A stretch of 64,000 nucleotides of DNA from Adiantum capillus-veneris (GCA_014529385.2 CM043947.1:115277587-115341586); one strand, 5' to 3'; shown: positions 32,625 through 43,715, counted from the first letter of the stretch. Translations and numbers: made by a program. Notes: generated by a model from the sequence alone, not told the origin.

Positions 32625-33201
32625 TGTTAACCCTCACGGCACACGGACACCCCATCACCTACGACGGACGTGTATTATGTATTTGGTAGAGTCAGGTACC
32701 GGGCTTGTCGGACCAATAGGAAAAGGGTAAGAGTGATCGCCGATGACAGGTGCACTTTAACTTGGACATTCAAGGGATTAGTTGGCTAAGCATGGGCGCC
32801 CAAGTGTGAATGGGGTGAGCTCCTATAAAAGCCAACTAAACCTAATTTTTACTCATTCTCTCATTTGTGCAATAGAAGAGTGCTCTTGCTCCATCTCCAT
32901 CTTCTTCTTCTTCACCTCCTCGTGTGTGTGTGTGTGAGAGAGAGAGAGAGGGAGAGTGTGTGTGCGATCGAGCATTACGAAGGCACAACGGCGGCGAAGC
33001 GGTTGAGCGCGGCACGACTCCAGCTTCTTCTTCATCGCGGCGAGGAATCCACCACAAAGGCGAGCGTAGAGCGGTGAGCGACACACCCTTTGTTCTCTTG
33101 AGCTTGCTAGTTTAGGCTTGTTGTGTGCTTGGAGCCGTTTGTGGCTCGCATACGGTGTATCGGCAAGTCCCTTGCTTCGACAGTGCGGCAAGGAGCGCAC
33201 A
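32625..33201 (+). repeat. 5' LTR of element T
   Basis: It starts TGTTAACCC and ends AGGAGCGCACA. TATA box TATAAAA at 32824-32830. A GT/GA microsatellite lies at ~32922-32960. Confidence 0.95.
32824..32830 (+). promoter_or_regulatory. TATA box of element T
   Basis: TATAAAA 200 bp into the LTR, with the same box in the 3' LTR at 41198-41204. Transcription start is expected about 30 bp downstream. Confidence 0.7.
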
Positions 33202-33205
33202 TTTT

Positions 33206-33223
33206 TGGCGCCGCTGCCGGGGA
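33206..33223 (+). other. Primer-binding site of element T
   Basis: TGGCGCCGCTGCCGGGGA, four bases after the LTR end. Same class as G2 and G3. Confidence 0.85.
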
Positions 33224-34176
33224 TATGCCCTACACTAAGCTCGGTTAGCACTTTACGCTTCCTTGTGGTGCAATTTCTATCATAGGAAAGGCAGGGAAGG
33301 AGTGTGTGGAGATTTCTGTTTTTTGCGTTTTCTGCATTTTCTGTCAAGTTTCAATTTCTGCTATTGTCTGTGCTTTTTCAATTTTCTGCATTTATTGCGT
33401 TTTTTCAATTTCTGCATTTTCAATTTCGGCGTTTTCAATTTCTGTAATTTTCTGCGTTTCTGCGTTTTTTCAATTTTCTGCATTTCTGCATTTTCAATTT
33501 CTGCAAGTTTCTACATTTCTGCGTTTTTCAATTTTCTGCATTTTCAGTTTCTGTATTTTCTGCATCAAAAAAAAAAAAATCTAAAAAAAAAAAAGTGATT
33601 TTAAAAAAAAAATTAATAATAATATTTTTCGGGAAAAAAAAAATTCCGAAAAAAAAAAAACGGAAAATAAAAACGCGAGTGAGCGGGCGGTGAAATTTTT
33701 CAAAAATAAAAAACGTGACTCTTAAAACGGACGGGTTGGTTTGTATAAAAGATAGATCGGGATCGGGATCATTTCCCCAAGCCCAAGCCCAGGCCCAGGC
33801 CTCAGTCCTATGATATATACTAGACTCACTCTTATATATATACCCTACTCCCTCAAGAGAGAATGAGAGCATGTGGGACAAGTCCTCCACTCTCCTCCTT
33901 TCTCTTTCCACTTGCACCCTTAGACTTTCTAGTTTGGGCCTAGTTCCCTACTGGAAATTGACAGTTTTAGAGATTCCGAGGGCATAGAGTGACCAAACGG
34001 AGGGCTGTAAAGCACGGTACGACCCTCTGACCGATACGCTCATTTCGAGCTATCACACGGCCCATTCCACAACACGCTCTAAAAAATCTAGCAAAAAAAC
34101 AAACAAAAAACACGCTAAAAACTAGTCACAAGGCCTCCTAGAGCAGCTTTTTGACACCTTAGGGTATCAAAAGCAC
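33224..34176 (+). other. Leader of element T with T-rich tandem repeat
   Basis: It contains a degenerate tandem repeat of TTTTCAATTTCTGCA-like units (33313-33565), several A-tracts (33566-33670), and short polypyrimidine stretches. The open frames here are Phe/Ser-rich by-products of the repeat. No gene is supported. Confidence 0.7.
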
Positions 34177-37100
34177 ATGCACTTACGCTCTGGGCGGGTG
34201 CTAGAACATGAGCATATTGAGGGTGCCTCTGTTCATACGGACACCCATTACCCATCCACGATAAGCTCTAGACCCTCAGCGGGGACACAAGATAGCACCA
34301 CCCAAGACCCTAAAATAGCCGCTAGTGATTCCTCCTCCGACTCAGAAATCATGGAAGCATACCCTACCCAAAACACTGAGAGAGAAGGCCATGCACCTCC
34401 CGAAGCTCCACAGCCTAGTACTAGTATGTTTAGCCGTTTCATGGAAACATTAGGTAGAGCTACTCGCTCGGAACCTGATGCAAATGAAGCACACGAAGGG
34501 GGTGGGGAAGTGGAATCTCCTTTCACATCGCACGTGGACCCCACACCCCCAAAGAGTGTCCATGTGGATATCCTACCAACTTCTTACCAAGAAGGCCCTG
34601 TTGAGCTGCCTCCTTCAGAAGTTCCCTCTAGAGTACCGTTGGTGACAAGTAAAACCACGGGGAGCAACATTGCTTCTACCTCACAAGAAACCGTTAACAC
34701 GTCGACTCTAGAAGGATTGTTCATTAATGATCATTGGACATACGACCTCCACACTGAGGTGTTGACGGATCTACACTCTAGCCACGCCTACCATGTAGGA
34801 TGGATAGAGATTGTACAATCTACCTCTAGTGCCACGAGCATCGAAGATCAACAGAAAATGATCTGTAATGTTATCCATGGCATTATTCAATCAGAAAGGC
34901 AAAACCGAGGGGTAAATATACTCTCAACTGGCCCCATGAGATTTCTGGATACGAGCAAGGCTCAACAGCCTACTCTATCAAAAATGGAGACTCCTCTAAT
35001 GCGCCCCATGGACCCATCTTACGTCATTTCACCTGGGGTCTCTATGCAATCTGAGCCTCCGAGCGAAAACTTTAGCTTCCCTAACTTGGCTCAACCCTCT
35101 ATCAAGGAAAACACAGTGCTCACTCCAGGGATAAGCCTGATAGAGAATGTACCGATGACATCTACGGTTAGCGCAGTGCCACTACCTAGTGTCGTAGTAC
35201 CTAATATGGGGCCTCGACCATATGTTCCTCTAGCCCCTTATGCACACATGGCCCCCACACCTCCAATTGTACCACTTGCTTATGCTCCTCGAGTGCCGCT
35301 CCCTAGCTCTTATCCGAGTGGACCTATGCGCGGTTATGTTCCATATCCTGCATCATCCACACGTATGCCAAGACCGGCACCCGTCCCTCTCCCACATATG
35401 ATTCCAAGAGTACCTCCACCGGCCCTGCCTCCTCACATAGGTGACTTGGCAGCGTTTGCTCAAACCATAGGTCGATCTATCGCGGAAAATATGCATCACG
35501 CATCTGATAGAGAGCCTAGAAGTAAGGCAGTACAAATTGCCAAACTCACACAAAAATTCAATGGGGATGAAGATGCTAGGAAACACATTGAAGTGTTTGA
35601 ACAAGTATGTGATTCCTTAGGGGAACGCAACGAACTACATAAGTGCAATGCCTTAAGCTTGACATTAAGTGGGAAGGCTGGAGATTGGTATAGGACCCTA
35701 AGGGTGGACGAGAAAACAATCTACCCTACCCTTCGAAGGTTGTTTCTAAAGGAGTACATACGAGAAGGTGTGCTTTGGGGTGTAGCATCTCAGCTACAGA
35801 AGGCCGAACGTAAGGAAGGAGAGTCAGTAAGGGACTTCATTAGTCGTCTAAAGCACTTAAACTCTCGCTGCCCTGTAAATGAGCGCTTCAACAATAACCA
35901 ACTGCTTGATCGATTCATTCGAGGGTTGAGGAATGAAGGAATCTATAATGGACTAGTGATTAGAGGTATCACAACCTGGGAAGATGTCACTGCCAATGCA
36001 ATCCAATTAGAGGACAACTTGATGATAGCAGGCATGAGGGTGTCTACTGACACGAGATCCTCTAGCTCACAAGCCATTGAGTATGAACCCATGACTGCAA
36101 AGCCCATTGCCAATGAGCCAAAGGTATTTGAGACATTCTTGAAAGACCTCACCAAGGCAATCCAAGAGTCTCTTAAGGATAATCGACCCCCTCAAAATAG
36201 TCACATGTATCCAAGAAGGGAGCAACAATGGTGTTCCATTTGCTTAGGTCCACATAGCACTAGTGAGTGCCCTACGTTTAGAGTAAAATTTAATGGAACT
36301 TGCAACGCATGTGGTAGGTATGGTCACCAAGCTAAGGATTGTTTAATGATCAAACGTATGATGGCAAATAGACCACCTGTAGCCTGGACGGATGCACCTC
36401 GAGCTCCTGTATTGATGCCTGCTCCACCTGTTGAGCAACTACCGCAACACATGGTCCCTAGATCTCAAAATGTTGTACAAGCTACACTGTTACCACCTCC
36501 TGTGCTAGGACCGCAGCCCCCGCATCCAAGAGTCGCCCCTATGAACCAAGTGGGTTGCGAGCCATCAAATGCTTATCCAGATAGCTCTGAGGAGGAAATA
36601 GACACTAGTATTGCCTATGGAGTTGATACATTGGAAGAGTGTCCTATATACTACATGGAAGATTGTTGGGGACAAGTCAAGCCGGTTTATCAAGCTGCTG
36701 CTCTCGCATCCAGAGGTCAAAATATCAACACCCAGGCTAGGAGGCCACCTCTTCAATGCTACGAGTGTGGTGGACCACATCGAGCAGTGGAGTGCCCTAT
36801 TAGGCTGCAAAAGAATGCTGCACAGATGCAAATGAATCAAGGGAGCACGTCTGCAATGCCAATACTCACATGTAATCGTTGTGGCATAGATCACTTGATT
36901 GCCCAATGCCCCTATAACCCAAATGCGCCTAAAATCACACCCCTGAATTTGGTCAAAATTGCTAGTGTGACATCGCCAATACCACCCGTCGCACCCGCTT
37001 ATGCGATTACACGGTCCATGCTTCAAGGGCCAGGCCATATCCTCGAAGAGAGAGATACCGCGTCAGTTATCCAAGCAAAGAAAAACAAGACACGAAGGAA

Positions 37101-39357
37101 GAAGTCGCAGAATACGGAAAATTCAAAGCCAAGTTCCAAAACAAACATAGGAACAGGAGATGACCCCGTGTATATGAATGACCTCGAGGATGATTCAGAT
37201 TCAGTCGAGACAATGGAGACTAGAACCAATACCACAAAGGGAAAGACCGACAAAGAAAACCGTAACATGGAACCAAATGAAAACCGAATAAGAGAAAACC
37301 ATAAAGAGCCTCTGAAAACACCACAAGTGTTTCCAAATCCAATCCAAGACCCCCAAGATAAACCGCAGGGGCAAAAAGGGAAGAATCGTAAAAAGAAGAT
37401 TGGGACGTATCCAAACCCAGTAGATGAGATTAAGCAGGTGAAACATCTAAGAGGTTTAGTGGAGGAGACTCAAAGGAAACTAGAACCAGAACCCATGCAT
37501 GTCAAAATTCATGACACAGTGTTTCCCACGCAAGTTCATCCACCCCACATGAACCATAGACCGTTATCCATATCTAGTATCATCCAAGAAGGGAGTGAGG
37601 ACGGGACATCAGAAAGTGAGCATACACCTTTCTTGTTGGAAAGGATGTTTAACGAAGGAATACCTGATCCCATTGAGGAATATGAGATTCCATCCTCACC
37701 AGTTCCTAGTCAAGGACCTACACCCTGCAAAACGCCAATGAATGTTGCCAAACTAGTGGACTTCATGTCTTGTGAGGTCCGAACCACGATCATAGCAAAG
37801 CTGTATGGAGATCCTGAGTTATTCCTTGCACTTCGAGCATTCCTTAACGGAGAGCTACGAACGGGATTACCGCAGTTTGCACAACCAAATAGGCCTGACT
37901 CGATTATGATTGATGAGGAAAATCATGTGCAATCACTTGACTTAGATGGACACGAGTCTGTGATTGAGGTACCCATTAACGAATTAGGGCAGTATTTTGA
38001 AGGCGACGAGTCTAATGCGACCCTACCCATCACTACCAAGGGATTAACTATAAAGGGAATTCTTGATGGTGGTGCAGGAGTTAGCATCGTTACAAAAGAT
38101 TGTTGGGAATCCATGGGAAAACCCCGCCTCAGTGTTACTAACATTGTGGTGAAGATGGCAAATGGTACCATAGCCAAACCTATGGGGATGCTCAAGGATC
38201 TTAAGATCAAAGTTCTAGGACACAAGGTACGACATACGTTCATTGTAATGGATTTCTCTAAACACGTTATGTCATATGAAATGATTTTAGGACGACCATT
38301 CATGAGGGAAGCACAAATGGTTCATGATTGGTCTAAAAATCATGTCTATTTGCAATTCCAAGACTCTGTCCTTAGAGTGGATTTGGTGACTGGTAAGGTA
38401 CACCCCTTAGGGAGTAAAACCATTATTGATCATCGCTCTGACACCACAGTTCACTCGGCCCCACTACAATATTGTTACACTTGTAAGAAGGATACAGACA
38501 TTGGCCAAGATTCTCCTTATATGGATATCCTACCTGGGATGACTGAGTCGGACAATGTGGATTGGGTCCACCTAGCATCAACCATAGACACTTGGGGAAA
38601 TAGGGGGACGACCTGGGTAACACCTGAGGGGGATGAAATGCCTATACCCTTAAATATGCTACAAGCAATGCATATCGCTTCCAACAAGACTCATCCTAAT
38701 ATAACAGAGAAAACATACAAGTGGGTCCCTAAAGCTTCTTTAGTGACCATAGCTAGTGCTAAAAAACAGAAGCCTTGTAAGAAACGTATCACTCGCTCCA
38801 AGAAAAGTAAGAAAATGTTGCGATGGATCCCTAAACGACTATTGGAAGCCCAAGGCTACTATCAAGGAAATGATCAAATCTGGGTGCCAAAACGTAGATT
38901 GTGCTCTTACCTATTACCTGACCCAAGTGAGCCCAATCCCGTAGCTCCAAAACGAATCAATGATCGTGGAAAGAAAAAAATCACAGAATGCTACACACCC
39001 ACTCCCGAGCTAGTTTGGGTACCAAAGAAAGAACGATTTGTTCCACCTAGCTCAGGAAGGGGGGAGTCCCATGAAGCTTCTAGCTCCTCATGTAATACAT
39101 CCATAGAGGTAAAAGCTTCTACACAGCCTCCATCTATAGTAGTGGACCTCCATGAAGCTACAAAAGAATCCACACCTCCCAGTGTTCAAGAATCACCTGA
39201 TGAACCACTTCAAGTTCGATCCTGGGAGAGTACCTTACCACCCTTGCAGCTTGACGAGGCACCTAGGGTAATAGAAAACTACTGGCAAAAATCCTCACCT
39301 ATTACCAACTGGGACAATTGGTTTCAAAGGGTGACAAGATCATTTCAAACGGTATGA
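34177..39357 (+). CDS. Gag-protease-like polyprotein of element T (1726 aa)
   Basis: The start MHLRSGRVLE matches the gag start of G2 (MNLRSGR), which fixes the start codon. Residues 1-445 are Pro/Ser-rich and probably disordered. The retrotransposon gag core lies at ~455-625 (KFNGDEDARKHIEVFEQV, LSGKAGDWYRTL, RFIRGLRNEGIYNGL). Four zinc knuckles follow at C686, C709, C861 and C899. The second is CX2CX4HX4C, the others CX2CX3HX4C. A protease-like domain at ~1265-1390 has LDGGAG where retropepsins have D-S/T-G (Asp1297), with LGRPFM conserved. After it come a region like the G2/G3 linker and four W-(V/I)-P-K motifs at W1516, W1550, W1569 and W1614, then a Ser/Pro-rich tail. No polymerase follows. 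An intact frame this long indicates recent activity. The product would package the element's RNA. Confidence 0.9.
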   Translation: MHLRSGRVLEHEHIEGASVHTDTHYPSTISSRPSAGTQDSTTQDPKIAASDSSSDSEIMEAYPTQNTEREGHAPPEAPQPSTSMFSRFMETLGRATRSEPDANEAHEGGGEVESPFTSHVDPTPPKSVHVDILPTSYQEGPVELPPSEVPSRVPLVTSKTTGSNIASTSQETVNTSTLEGLFINDHWTYDLHTEVLTDLHSSHAYHVGWIEIVQSTSSATSIEDQQKMICNVIHGIIQSERQNRGVNILSTGPMRFLDTSKAQQPTLSKMETPLMRPMDPSYVISPGVSMQSEPPSENFSFPNLAQPSIKENTVLTPGISLIENVPMTSTVSAVPLPSVVVPNMGPRPYVPLAPYAHMAPTPPIVPLAYAPRVPLPSSYPSGPMRGYVPYPASSTRMPRPAPVPLPHMIPRVPPPALPPHIGDLAAFAQTIGRSIAENMHHASDREPRSKAVQIAKLTQKFNGDEDARKHIEVFEQVCDSLGERNELHKCNALSLTLSGKAGDWYRTLRVDEKTIYPTLRRLFLKEYIREGVLWGVASQLQKAERKEGESVRDFISRLKHLNSRCPVNERFNNNQLLDRFIRGLRNEGIYNGLVIRGITTWEDVTANAIQLEDNLMIAGMRVSTDTRSSSSQAIEYEPMTAKPIANEPKVFETFLKDLTKAIQESLKDNRPPQNSHMYPRREQQWCSICLGPHSTSECPTFRVKFNGTCNACGRYGHQAKDCLMIKRMMANRPPVAWTDAPRAPVLMPAPPVEQLPQHMVPRSQNVVQATLLPPPVLGPQPPHPRVAPMNQVGCEPSNAYPDSSEEEIDTSIAYGVDTLEECPIYYMEDCWGQVKPVYQAAALASRGQNINTQARRPPLQCYECGGPHRAVECPIRLQKNAAQMQMNQGSTSAMPILTCNRCGIDHLIAQCPYNPNAPKITPLNLVKIASVTSPIPPVAPAYAITRSMLQGPGHILEERDTASVIQAKKNKTRRKKSQNTENSKPSSKTNIGTGDDPVYMNDLEDDSDSVETMETRTNTTKGKTDKENRNMEPNENRIRENHKEPLKTPQVFPNPIQDPQDKPQGQKGKNRKKKIGTYPNPVDEIKQVKHLRGLVEETQRKLEPEPMHVKIHDTVFPTQVHPPHMNHRPLSISSIIQEGSEDGTSESEHTPFLLERMFNEGIPDPIEEYEIPSSPVPSQGPTPCKTPMNVAKLVDFMSCEVRTTIIAKLYGDPELFLALRAFLNGELRTGLPQFAQPNRPDSIMIDEENHVQSLDLDGHESVIEVPINELGQYFEGDESNATLPITTKGLTIKGILDGGAGVSIVTKDCWESMGKPRLSVTNIVVKMANGTIAKPMGMLKDLKIKVLGHKVRHTFIVMDFSKHVMSYEMILGRPFMREAQMVHDWSKNHVYLQFQDSVLRVDLVTGKVHPLGSKTIIDHRSDTTVHSAPLQYCYTCKKDTDIGQDSPYMDILPGMTESDNVDWVHLASTIDTWGNRGTTWVTPEGDEMPIPLNMLQAMHIASNKTHPNITEKTYKWVPKASLVTIASAKKQKPCKKRITRSKKSKKMLRWIPKRLLEAQGYYQGNDQIWVPKRRLCSYLLPDPSEPNPVAPKRINDRGKKKITECYTPTPELVWVPKKERFVPPSSGRGESHEASSSSCNTSIEVKASTQPPSIVVDLHEATKESTPPSVQESPDEPLQVRSWESTLPPLQLDEAPRVIENYWQKSSPITNWDNWFQRVTRSFQTV

Positions 39358-40985
39358 TCTACCCAAGGAAGGGGGGAGTGTTTGCTGACAGTCCTCATTC
39401 ATTTGTTTCCCTCTCAACCTTCCTCCCTGAACTCTTAATCTCCGATCTTAGGGAATGTACATATAAAGCTTTATACTCACAAAAAACAAAAAAAAATAAA
39501 AATAAAGAGCAAGAGCAATTAGAAAACGAGTATGCACATTAAAAGTCAAAACATTGACTGAGACCTACACATGTCACATCTGGTACAGTGAAACAGAAAC
39601 CTATGCCATAAAACACCTTTGATCCTCATCACTTGAGTGATGGAGGGTAGGTAAGATTAGTACGATAGGAGTGTTTCTGTTTTAGAGTTGAGAGATTAGC
39701 GAAGTTCTCTTTTCCCACTGATGTGCCTCCTGGAGGTATTCCTTTTGTTTCCTAGTGTGTACAGGAGAGTGTTGCTATTGATAGGATTTGGACCTTCATG
39801 GAATCTTTCTCTCGTTCACACTTCAAATCAAGCGCGACCATCGACACAAACAGGTGTTTTATGTCCATTAGCATTGCTCTTATCTTTTTGCATCTATGTT
39901 TGTCTGCTTTGATTGTGATTGGTAGCATAATATTCAGCGCATTTGCTTAGTATCAAACATTTAATTCAATGTAATGTTTTGTCATAATCACTTGTCTAGG
40001 TTTAAAAATCAAGCAGTCTGACTAAGCTAGTTTGACCAAGCTAGGTATTAGAAATCTTCTCTTAATACCATGGGGAATGCCTTCCTAATAAGAAATGGTT
40101 ACTTAGGTTCTTAATCCGATTTAGGCAGCATTGTATGACATGTACTAGGGCTTTCTAGTGGGCTTAACCCTAGTGACCTTTAGCTTAAGTATTATAAAGG
40201 GAGTTTACTAATGTGATGAGTCTGGGGAGGGTAACAGTGTTATATGACCCCCCAAAGTTACAAAATTTAAATGCTGAAAATGAACAAGCAAAAAATCAAA
40301 GTGCCACAATGTAAAATCTTACGCTGGAAGAGAAATTCTGGCTTGAATTGGTACTTCACTCACATGTATTGCCTATGGTACTAGAGCCCTAGAGGTTCCC
40401 AGCGTGGGCGCTTTTCCTTGAAAAGCAAAAAACCCAAGGCATACAAAATAAGCACACACATCATAATTGAATCAATGTGAAAAGACTTGGGGGGGGTCAA
40501 AGAAAAAGTAATCAGTCAGGCGATGATTTCATGAGAAATTCCTTTTATGGTAGCTTAACTACAAGGTTTTCTAGATATAGCCTCTAGTCAGCCCTCGAAC
40601 ATCAATACTTGGCTCTCGCGATTAAACAACTTAATTGACCACAGATAATTAAGAAGCTTACCCATGGTATTAATATTCGATCTCTAGTGCCTTTCGACCG
40701 TCAAATTAGCGACCCCATACTTGTTTAATTTTCTACCTTTACATCTGTTTATGCATTTGATTACATTGCAATTTAATGTTCATTGCTACCAAATTGTTTG
40801 AAATTCTTTGACCAATCAATTTGTCTACCTAAAACTGCATATGCTTTTTAAGAGAATGCCATTACTGTGCCAATGTTGTTTGATTTTGCAGTGACTGAAG
40901 AAGGCTAAGGACATTCATCTCAAATGCTCTTCCACCTCGACGAACCAACTTCAACTCAATAGCTTCCGAGGATGGAATCTACATC
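39358..40985 (+). other. 3' non-coding region of element T
   Basis: About 1.6 kb without a supported gene, in the place where pol would be. A GGAAGGGGGGAG tract at ~39367, eight bases after the stop codon, is a near copy of the true polypurine tract. The rest is AT-rich with no recognisable pol remnant on either strand. Confidence 0.7.
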
Positions 40986-40998
40986 AGGAAGGGGGGCA
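40986..40998 (+). other. Polypurine tract of element T
   Basis: AGGAAGGGGGGCA directly before the TGTTAACCC start of the 3' LTR. Confidence 0.85.
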
Positions 40999-41575
40999 TG
41001 TTAACCCTCACGGCACACAGACACCCCATCACCTACGACGGACGTGTATTATGTATTTGGTAGAGTCAGGTACCGGGCTTGTCGGACCAATAGGAAAAGG
41101 GTAAGAGTGATCGCCGATGACAGGTGCACTTTAACTTGGACATTCAAGGGATTAGTTGGCTAAGCATGGGCGCCCAAGTGTGAATGGGGTGAGCTCCTAT
41201 AAAAGCCAACTAAACCTAATTTTTACTCATTCTCTCATTTGTGCAATAGAAGAGTGCTCTTGCTCCATCTCCATCTTCTTCTTCTTCACCTCCTCGTGTG
41301 TGTGTGTGTGAGAGAGAGAGAGAGGGAGAGTGTGTGTGCGATCGAGCATTACGAAGGCACGACAGCGGCGAAGCGGTTGAGCGTGGCACGACTGCAGCTT
41401 CTTCTTCATCGCGGCGAGGAATCCACCACAAAGGCGAGCGTAGAGCGGTGAGTGACACACCCTTTGTTCTCTTGAGCTTGCTAGTTTAGGCTTGTTGTGT
41501 GCTTGGAGCCGTTTGTGGCTCGCATACGGTGTATCGGCAAGTCCCTTGCTTCGACAGTGCGGCAAGGAGCGCACA
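40999..41575 (+). repeat. 3' LTR of element T
   Basis: 577 bp, same length as the 5' LTR, with about six substitutions. Followed by the GAAAG duplication. Confidence 0.95.
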
Positions 41576-41593
41576 GAAAGTGATGGTAAGGAG

Positions 41594-41601
41594 TGTTGAG
41601 A

Positions 41602-41634
<33 letters not shown>

Positions 41635-41755
41635 CACAGAAATAGAACCCCAAAGTGTGTAGAATACACACATGCGATGATGTATATATAAAGGGGACCT
41701 GGGTGCCATATATAGAGAAGCTATATATTGAATAGCTTCACATAGAAGCTCAACA
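41594..41755 (-). repeat. 3' LTR of N2
   Basis: TGTTGAG to AGCTCAACA, with a long GA microsatellite at its outer end. Confidence 0.9.
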
Positions 41756-42349
41756 CCCCCGTTCAAATAAGGGTCCCTAACTGTGAATAAAAAAACCCTT
41801 GGGGGATCAGGGAAAAACCTACAGCTCTATATACACCCACCGTTATATTATAAAAATCATTGAATATACAAATGTTCATGAGGAGCCACATCACTCCTTT
41901 TACAATGAATATTTTATGAGGAGATATATCACTCCTTTTACAATGAATGTTTTATGAGGAGTTACATTACTCCTATCCTATCAAACACAATAATGAATAC
42001 AAAGGTTCAATAAAGAGGTGTAAAGGCTATCCATTAGCTCGTAATCAAAAGTGTCTCCGTGAATCTGTTGTGTAGCTTGTCATCACTATCGCATCACCAA
42101 ACATATCTTTATGTTGTCATCAATATGGCATCACCAAACATGTCTTCATAAATCTTTTATTGTCACCAAGTTTGTCTTCATGAAATCAATTCTTTGATCA
42201 GTCCTACATAGATTATAGACTCAAAAAACATAGTCATGAAAATTATTAGCATCGTTAGTGAAATAATTATGTTTACAATGTCATAAAAGATGGTTCGTGA
42301 CGCCACTCTTTGACGACATATATACGCATGTGATGCAAATGACATGTGT

Positions 42350-42830
42350 ATATACTACATAAAACAACATTTATCAACGTAGTGATATCAACGAGTATCA
42401 TCAAAGTATTCACAAAATATCATCATTGTATCAATAAAAGTAAATAAATCATCATGGTATCAACGAAAAGCATCATAGAATAATCATTGTATCAACGAAA
42501 CAACATCATGGTATCACCGAGAATAACCATGGTATCAACGAAACAACATCATGATATCACCAAGAATAACCATGGTATTAACGAAAAAACATCATGGTAT
42601 CAACGAAAATCACCATGGAATCAACAAAATATCATCATGGCATCACCGAGAATAACCATGGTATCAACAAAATATCATGATGGCGACACCGAGAATAACA
42701 ATGGTATCAATGAAATATCATCATGATATCAACGAAAATCACCATGACCAAAGTACTAACAAAACATCATCATGGTACCATCAAAATCACTATGGTATCA
42801 ACGAAAAATTATCAATAAAACGACGTAAAC
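42350..42830. repeat. Minisatellite in N2
   Basis: Diverged tandem units of about 20-22 bp, alternating CATCATGGTATCAACGAAA and ACCATGGTATCACCGAGAAT forms. It occupies the same place in the element as the quite different minisatellite of N1. Confidence 0.85.
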
Positions 42831-43560
42831 TATATCTCTAGAAGAATAATTATACGAGAATGAATGAACCAGTATATCATATAACAAAAGATCATGTACC
42901 AACAATAGCTCGATAGAATTTGGACGATCATCAACGGCTCGACTGAATCGGAACGATATGTAATTGGCTTCTGTAGCAAAGTTATGTCAGTAACAAATAT
43001 ATGATTGATGAAGGAAAAATATAATTGAGAAGTTTTCAATTATGAGTAAAATCAAAAGCAAAAAATAAAATTTTGCTTTTCAAACATATTCGCAGTCCGA
43101 GATGATAACCCAAAATCAGTGCAGAATTTAGAGAAACTTTCTTCTCCAAAGTTATACACCACATCGATTCCGATGGCTCAAGCGAATAGTTTATGCAAAA
43201 TCATTTGCAATTAGCAGAAAAATCAAAAAACCAAAAACAAAAGTTGTTTTTCAGGCATGTACGCAGTCCGCAAACGATAACTAAAAATCAGTGTAGAATT
43301 TGAAAAGAACTTTCTTCTGCAAAGTTGTAGACCATATCAATTCCAGTGCCTCACACGGGTGGTTTCTGCAAAATCGTTTTCAATTAAGAGAAAAATGAAC
43401 AACATAAACGAAAGTTGCTTTTCAGGTATGTACGTAGTCCGAAAACGATAACTCAAAATTGGTGCAGAATTTGAGAAAACTTCCTTCTACAAAGTTTTAG
43501 ACCACAAAGTTTCTGCAAAAGCATTTTCAATCAGAAGAAAAATCGAAAACAAAAACGTAC

Positions 43561-43573
43561 TGCTCTGATACCA
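43561..43573 (-). other. Primer-binding site of N2
   Basis: Minus strand TGGTATCAGAGCA, complementary to the 3' end of initiator tRNA-Met. Confidence 0.9.
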
Positions 43574-43715
43574 TGTTGAGAGAAAGAGAGAGAGCACAAA
43601 AATAGAACCCCAAAGTGTGTAGAATACACACATGAGATGATGTATATAGAGAGGGAACTTGGGTGCCATATATAGAGAAGCCATATATTGAGTAGCTTCA
43701 CATATAAGCTCAACA
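43574..43715 (-). repeat. 5' LTR of N2
   Basis: 142 bp, flanked inside by the primer-binding site and outside by the AGGAG duplication. Confidence 0.9.

Larger units (their letters stand above)
32625..41575 (+). mobile_element. Element T: young 8951-bp gag-protease-only LTR retrotransposon
   Basis: LTRs of 577 bp each (32625-33201 and 40999-41575) differ at about six positions by eye, so roughly 99% identical. A perfect 5-bp duplication GAAAG flanks it (32620-32624 and 41576-41580). Primer-binding site 33206-33223, polypurine tract 40986-40998. The interior holds one 1726-codon ORF (34177-39357) for gag plus a protease-like domain and ~1.6 kb of non-coding DNA. No reverse transcriptase, RNase H or integrase is present, so the element must use another element's enzymes. 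It corresponds to the kind described in plants as TR-GAG (terminal repeats with gag), here with a protease-like domain as well. Confidence 0.9.
41594..43715 (-). mobile_element. Element N2: 2.1-kb non-autonomous LTR element with minisatellite
   Basis: Flanked by AGGAG on both sides (41589-41593 and 43716-43720). LTRs are 162 bp (41594-41755) and 142 bp (43574-43715), TGTTGAG..CTCAACA, differing mainly in a GA tract. The reverse complement of TGGTATCAGAGCA lies at 43561-43573 against the right LTR, so the right LTR is the 5' LTR and the element is on the minus strand. The G-rich polypurine tract is the complement of CCCCC at 41756. The interior has no coding frame, so it depends on another element. 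The initiator-Met primer site suggests a copia helper. It belongs to the family of N1. Confidence 0.9.

Noticed and set aside
33263-33598. Phe/Ser-rich open frames in the leader of element T
   Set aside because: They arise from the TTTTCAATTTCTGCA tandem repeat and A-tracts.
42487-42726. Repetitive 79-codon ORF in N2
   Set aside because: Product of the minisatellite, whose units are diverged and drift out of frame.
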